In this document: piece by piece, positions 61,429 through 64,000 of the stretch | Position numbering within the stretch: position 1 is the stretch's first letter | Layout of the letters: the number at the start of each line of letters is the position of its first letter | Source: Enterococcus quebecensis | Lineage (GTDB): Bacteria > Bacillota > Bacilli > Lactobacillales > Enterococcaceae | Assembly (NCBI RefSeq): GCF_001730365.1 | Contig: NZ_MIKB01000016.1 | Location: forward strand, 62,001 to 126,000 | Reading direction: 5' to 3' | DNA: 64,000 nucleotides | The notes under the pieces: model-generated | The model's input: only the letters and a program-made list of their open reading frames with translations | The model's database searches: none | What the model was told of the DNA's origin: nothing | Made by a program: the position numbers and the translations under genes

Positions 61429-62952
61429 ATGAGAGCTTTTTTAGATGAATCGTACGATAGAAAGTTGAAAGTTTTAAGTTATATAGACAATCAAAGAAAA
61501 ATAGTAAGTATAAAAAATATATCTGAAAACACAAACCTTTCTGAAAAAACAGTTTTACAAATTATCAGACAGTTCGAACAAGAATTTTCTCCATCTTCCG
61601 GCCAATTTCAAATTAGCTATGTTAACAAGACAATCAAAGGGATATTTGCAGAGAATCTAGATGTAATGTCAATTGCGGCAACGTATTTAAAAGAGTCTAT
61701 CCTTTACAAAATTATTTATAATATATTTTTATATGAGAAAGTAGACGTAAAAAAATTTTGTGAGCTAGAGTACATAAGCGCATCAACCTTTTCTCGTTAT
61801 CGACAAAAACTAGCTTCTATTTTAAAAAAATTTGATTTAAAGTTATCTCGCGTTAACAAAATTGCTGGTGATGAACTGAAGATCAGAAATTTCTTTTTTT
61901 TGTTTTTTTCACACGCATCGAATCATTGGGTATTTAATTCACAAGAATATAGAGAAATTGAAGCGAATATCTATAAAAAGGTGAAGTCATGGTCTATTTT
62001 GAATAATGCGAAGCAAGCGAGAGTTTGTTTGCTCATATATATAAGTAATATTCGATCTTCCCAAAAGCATAATTGTAATAACGGGATATTGGTAGAATTA
62101 TCTCAAAAATCAGAATTTGATTATAAAGAAGCTTTAGTAGAGTATTTTTCGTCAAAGAAAAATCGCTCACAAGAACAAATCTGGCAGGAAATAAGTTTTG
62201 TTCAATTATTTATGTATAAAGAAGATTTAGTTACAGAAAAAATAAACTTTGAAGAGTATACTTCTTTTTTCAATGAAGAAAATTTTCCCTTTGTAGAAAA
62301 CAGTAATCAGCTTACAGAGCAAATCATTGAGACTTTTTTTTCAAGCTTTACAGGAGACCTAGCCCAACTTTTTCTTAGAATTAGGCAAGAAATAGACAAA
62401 ATGCATCTAGTCTTATCAACTTGTTATATAGATACAAACATATTCAGTTATATCTACGATCCAATTAATTGTTACTACCGTGATAAAACAGAAGAAGAAG
62501 TGATTGAAGCGATAAAACAAATATTTGATAATTCACAATTATCTCAGAGTTATAAAAATTGGTGGATGGAATTAAATATAGATGAATCATCACTTCTTGA
62601 ATATGTCTATTGGGTTGTGTATATGCTATTAAACGAAATACAAGAATACACATTTCCTCCTGTAAAGGTAATGGTTCAAAATTCGAAATTTTTTGCAGAA
62701 ACAATTATTGCAAATAAATTAGTTTTGGTTTTTACAGATCGAATCCAGTTAGTTTCTGATTTACGTGATCAACCAGATGTATTGATCACAGATATTTATC
62801 TGCCCGAAGTATCGGAGAATACAAGGGTGGTATTTGCTAATTCATTTTTTAGTTTAAGTGATTTCAACAAAGTGATTGATGAAATTAAGCAAGAGATTAT
62901 AAAAAAATACAGTCATCGAACTATTGTGCATCCGCTTAGTAATATTTCTTGA
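61429..62952 (+). CDS. Mga-like transcriptional regulator
   Basis: Encodes 507 residues. Two N-terminal helix-turn-helix segments (V-S-I-K-N-I-S-E-N-T-N-L-S-E-K-T-V-L-Q-I-I and F-C-E-L-E-Y-I-S-A-S-T-F-S-R-Y-R-Q-K-L), a helical PRD-like middle, and a C-terminal domain with V-L-I-T-D-I-Y-L-P resembling an EIIB end. The family activates surface and metabolic genes. The gene lies downstream of the decayed WxL-like gene and is convergent with another Mga-like gene, 9 bases apart. Targets unknown. Confidence 0.8.
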   Translation: MRAFLDESYDRKLKVLSYIDNQRKIVSIKNISENTNLSEKTVLQIIRQFEQEFSPSSGQFQISYVNKTIKGIFAENLDVMSIAATYLKESILYKIIYNIFLYEKVDVKKFCELEYISASTFSRYRQKLASILKKFDLKLSRVNKIAGDELKIRNFFFLFFSHASNHWVFNSQEYREIEANIYKKVKSWSILNNAKQARVCLLIYISNIRSSQKHNCNNGILVELSQKSEFDYKEALVEYFSSKKNRSQEQIWQEISFVQLFMYKEDLVTEKINFEEYTSFFNEENFPFVENSNQLTEQIIETFFSSFTGDLAQLFLRIRQEIDKMHLVLSTCYIDTNIFSYIYDPINCYYRDKTEEEVIEAIKQIFDNSQLSQSYKNWWMELNIDESSLLEYVYWVVYMLLNEIQEYTFPPVKVMVQNSKFFAETIIANKLVLVFTDRIQLVSDLRDQPDVLITDIYLPEVSENTRVVFANSFFSLSDFNKVIDEIKQEIIKKYSHRTIVHPLSNIS

Positions 62953-62961
62953 AAAAAGAGG

Positions 62962-64000
62962 TTATTCAAAACAAGAGGTATTGTGTAATTGAGAATTAAC
63001 AAACGCAGACAAAGTTTTCCAAATGTTTGGGTCGAATGGGTTGTCGAAGTAAAAGAAACTATTGTTGTCGATATTACCTTCGTAACAGTCTGAAATAACA
63101 ATGTCGGCATCATTGATAGTTTTTGAGAAATGTATAACTTGTTCACCGAAAATAGTTAACAAATTAGTTTTAATATTACCGACTGTATAAAAATTTTTCG
63201 AGTATTGACAAAAAATTTTTAAAGGTTTGATTTTTTTAGAGCTATCTATAATGTAATACAAAAGGTTTACCATGTAATTTACCAACCCATCGGAAATTTT
63301 TTTATTGGAAAAAGAAACGTCTTTGAAAAATGAACGAGTGAGACTATAAAGTTCTTTTTCTACTATGTAAAATTCATCGTCATCACTATCCAGTGAAAAT
63401 TGGCGTTCTTCTTGTTCCCATAAAGTCTCATAGTCAATTCTAATATATTTGATATAAAGTAGGGCAATCATTAAATGATAGAAGAAAAATTGAAAATCCT
63501 CTGTATCTATTAAAAGATTATACTTTTTTTGAAGTAGGGTGAGTAGCTTTTTACAGATAGCAGCTAATGGTAAGTCTGAATCAATAAGCAATTGAGCAGT
63601 TCGTTTTTTTGTTTCGTTTGTATCAATATCACTGATGAAAAATCTAGCTAAGTAACCAAAATAAGCTTGCTCAGTTTTGAGCTCATCATCAGATAATACA
63701 TTGTCGAAACTTATTGTAAAGGTTGTAGGGTTTTCGTTGTTCAAAATTAATAAATATGAAAGAAAGTCTTCCTCTATAATGATTTTTTCTTGCAAATATA
63801 GGATTCGCCAGTATGTAATATTCTGAAAGTAACGAATTCTAGTATCTTGAGACGGGGATAAAGTCGTTGAGATTGGAGTAGGCAACTCTTCAAAATATTT
63901 AGGCGATCGATAGAATGGCCAAAACAATCCTTTTAATATTGACCAGTAACCAAAAAAAAGAAAAAAGCGAATGTCAGATTCTTTGCCATAAATATTTGTT
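62962..64000 (-). CDS. Mga-like transcriptional regulator, C-terminal part (5' truncated by window edge)
   Basis: On the minus strand the frame stays open past 63927 to the window end, so the true start lies outside. The extra residues read N-I-Y-G-K-E-S-D-I-R-F-F-L-F-F-G-Y-W-S-I-L-K, which matches the N-E-I-G-I-R-L-F-S-F-Y-S-Y-W region of the 26895 protein. Visible parts: PRD-like helices and a C-terminal end with A-D-I-V-I-S-D-C like the A-D-L-V-I-S-D-S of 26895. It therefore belongs to the same subgroup as the WxL locus 2 regulator. It meets the 61429 gene tail to tail. Confidence 0.8.
   Translation of the reverse strand, partial: TNIYGKESDIRFFLFFGYWSILKGLFWPFYRSPKYFEELPTPISTTLSPSQDTRIRYFQNITYWRILYLQEKIIIEEDFLSYLLILNNENPTTFTISFDNVLSDDELKTEQAYFGYLARFFISDIDTNETKKRTAQLLIDSDLPLAAICKKLLTLLQKKYNLLIDTEDFQFFFYHLMIALLYIKYIRIDYETLWEQEERQFSLDSDDDEFYIVEKELYSLTRSFFKDVSFSNKKISDGLVNYMVNLLYYIIDSSKKIKPLKIFCQYSKNFYTVGNIKTNLLTIFGEQVIHFSKTINDADIVISDCYEGNIDNNSFFYFDNPFDPNIWKTLSAFVNSQLHNTSCFE

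Noticed and set aside
61157-61534. Long minus-strand open frame rich in Phe/Leu/Tyr
   Set aside because: It lies over the A-rich upstream region and the start of a clear Mga-like gene; its composition is what a reversed poly-A region gives, and it has no ribosome binding site.

Overview
The window looks like a chromosomal segment of a low-GC Gram-positive bacterium, most probably an Enterococcus of the E. faecalis-related group. The reasons are the gene order cinA-recA-rny-(insert)-ymdB-(insert)-ymcA-mutS-mutL-maf and ruvAB, two WxL/DUF916/small-LPXTG surface loci, Mga-type regulators, an LXG type VII secretion toxin locus, strong AGGAGG ribosome binding sites and AT-rich intergenic DNA. The species cannot be fixed from the sequence alone. 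No rRNA, tRNA, CRISPR array or insertion sequence was seen.

Layout. (1) 1-7700 is an accessory type VIIb (T7SSb) toxin-immunity region. It holds the tail of an LXG toxin with an Ntox15 nuclease tip and its GAD-like/DUF1851 immunity gene, then an orphan SUKH immunity gene. A divergent repressor/operator switch follows, driving a small unknown gene. Next comes a complete LXG export module (DUF4176 chaperone, DUF3130-type and DUF3958-type targeting partners), an LXG toxin interrupted by a one-base frameshift, a multi-pass membrane protein that is probably its immunity factor, and a second DUF4176 gene. (2) 7900-17000 has housekeeping and accessory genes (dus, an F420-type NADP oxidoreductase, a ywnA-ywnB-like pair with matching operators) and WxL locus 1 on the minus strand. 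(3) 17100-26700 is the conserved cinA-recA-rny-ymdB block, interrupted by a peptide-binding lipoprotein, an unusual MucBP surface protein with a sortase-like signal in its middle, and a small XRE regulator. (4) 26900-33100 is an Mga-like regulator followed by WxL locus 2. (5) 33200-44100 is DNA repair and maintenance: ymcA, mutS, mutL, maf, a thioesterase, msrB, a second peptide-binding lipoprotein, ruvA and ruvB. (6) 44100-48300 is the sucrose operon scrR-scrA-scrB with two palindromic operators. (7) 48400-54100 is an adaptor/ABC transporter, a two-component system and a small lipoprotein. The adaptor and lipoprotein genes share a nearly identical promoter-proximal motif, so they look like one regulon. 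(8) 54300-58000 has two tandem secreted leucine-rich-repeat proteins. (9) 58100-64000 has a TetR regulator with oleate hydratase, a decayed surface-protein gene with a WxL-like end, and two convergent Mga-like regulators, the last cut by the window edge.

How the parts work together. The WxL loci encode cell-wall binding proteins, DUF916/DUF3324 partner proteins with a C-terminal membrane segment, and small sortase substrates, which are believed to form surface complexes. In both loci the WxL-to-DUF916 junction carries a similar stem-loop. The T7SS region encodes antibacterial effectors with their export partners and immunity proteins. RecA, and more tentatively RuvAB, have LexA-like boxes, which fits an SOS response.

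The most interesting items are the triple 16-bp operator switch at 2600-2750, the frameshifted LXG module with an unfamiliar membrane immunity candidate, the internal sorting signal of the 23470 gene, the duplicated regulatory motif at 48387/53731, and the shared stem-loop inside both WxL loci.
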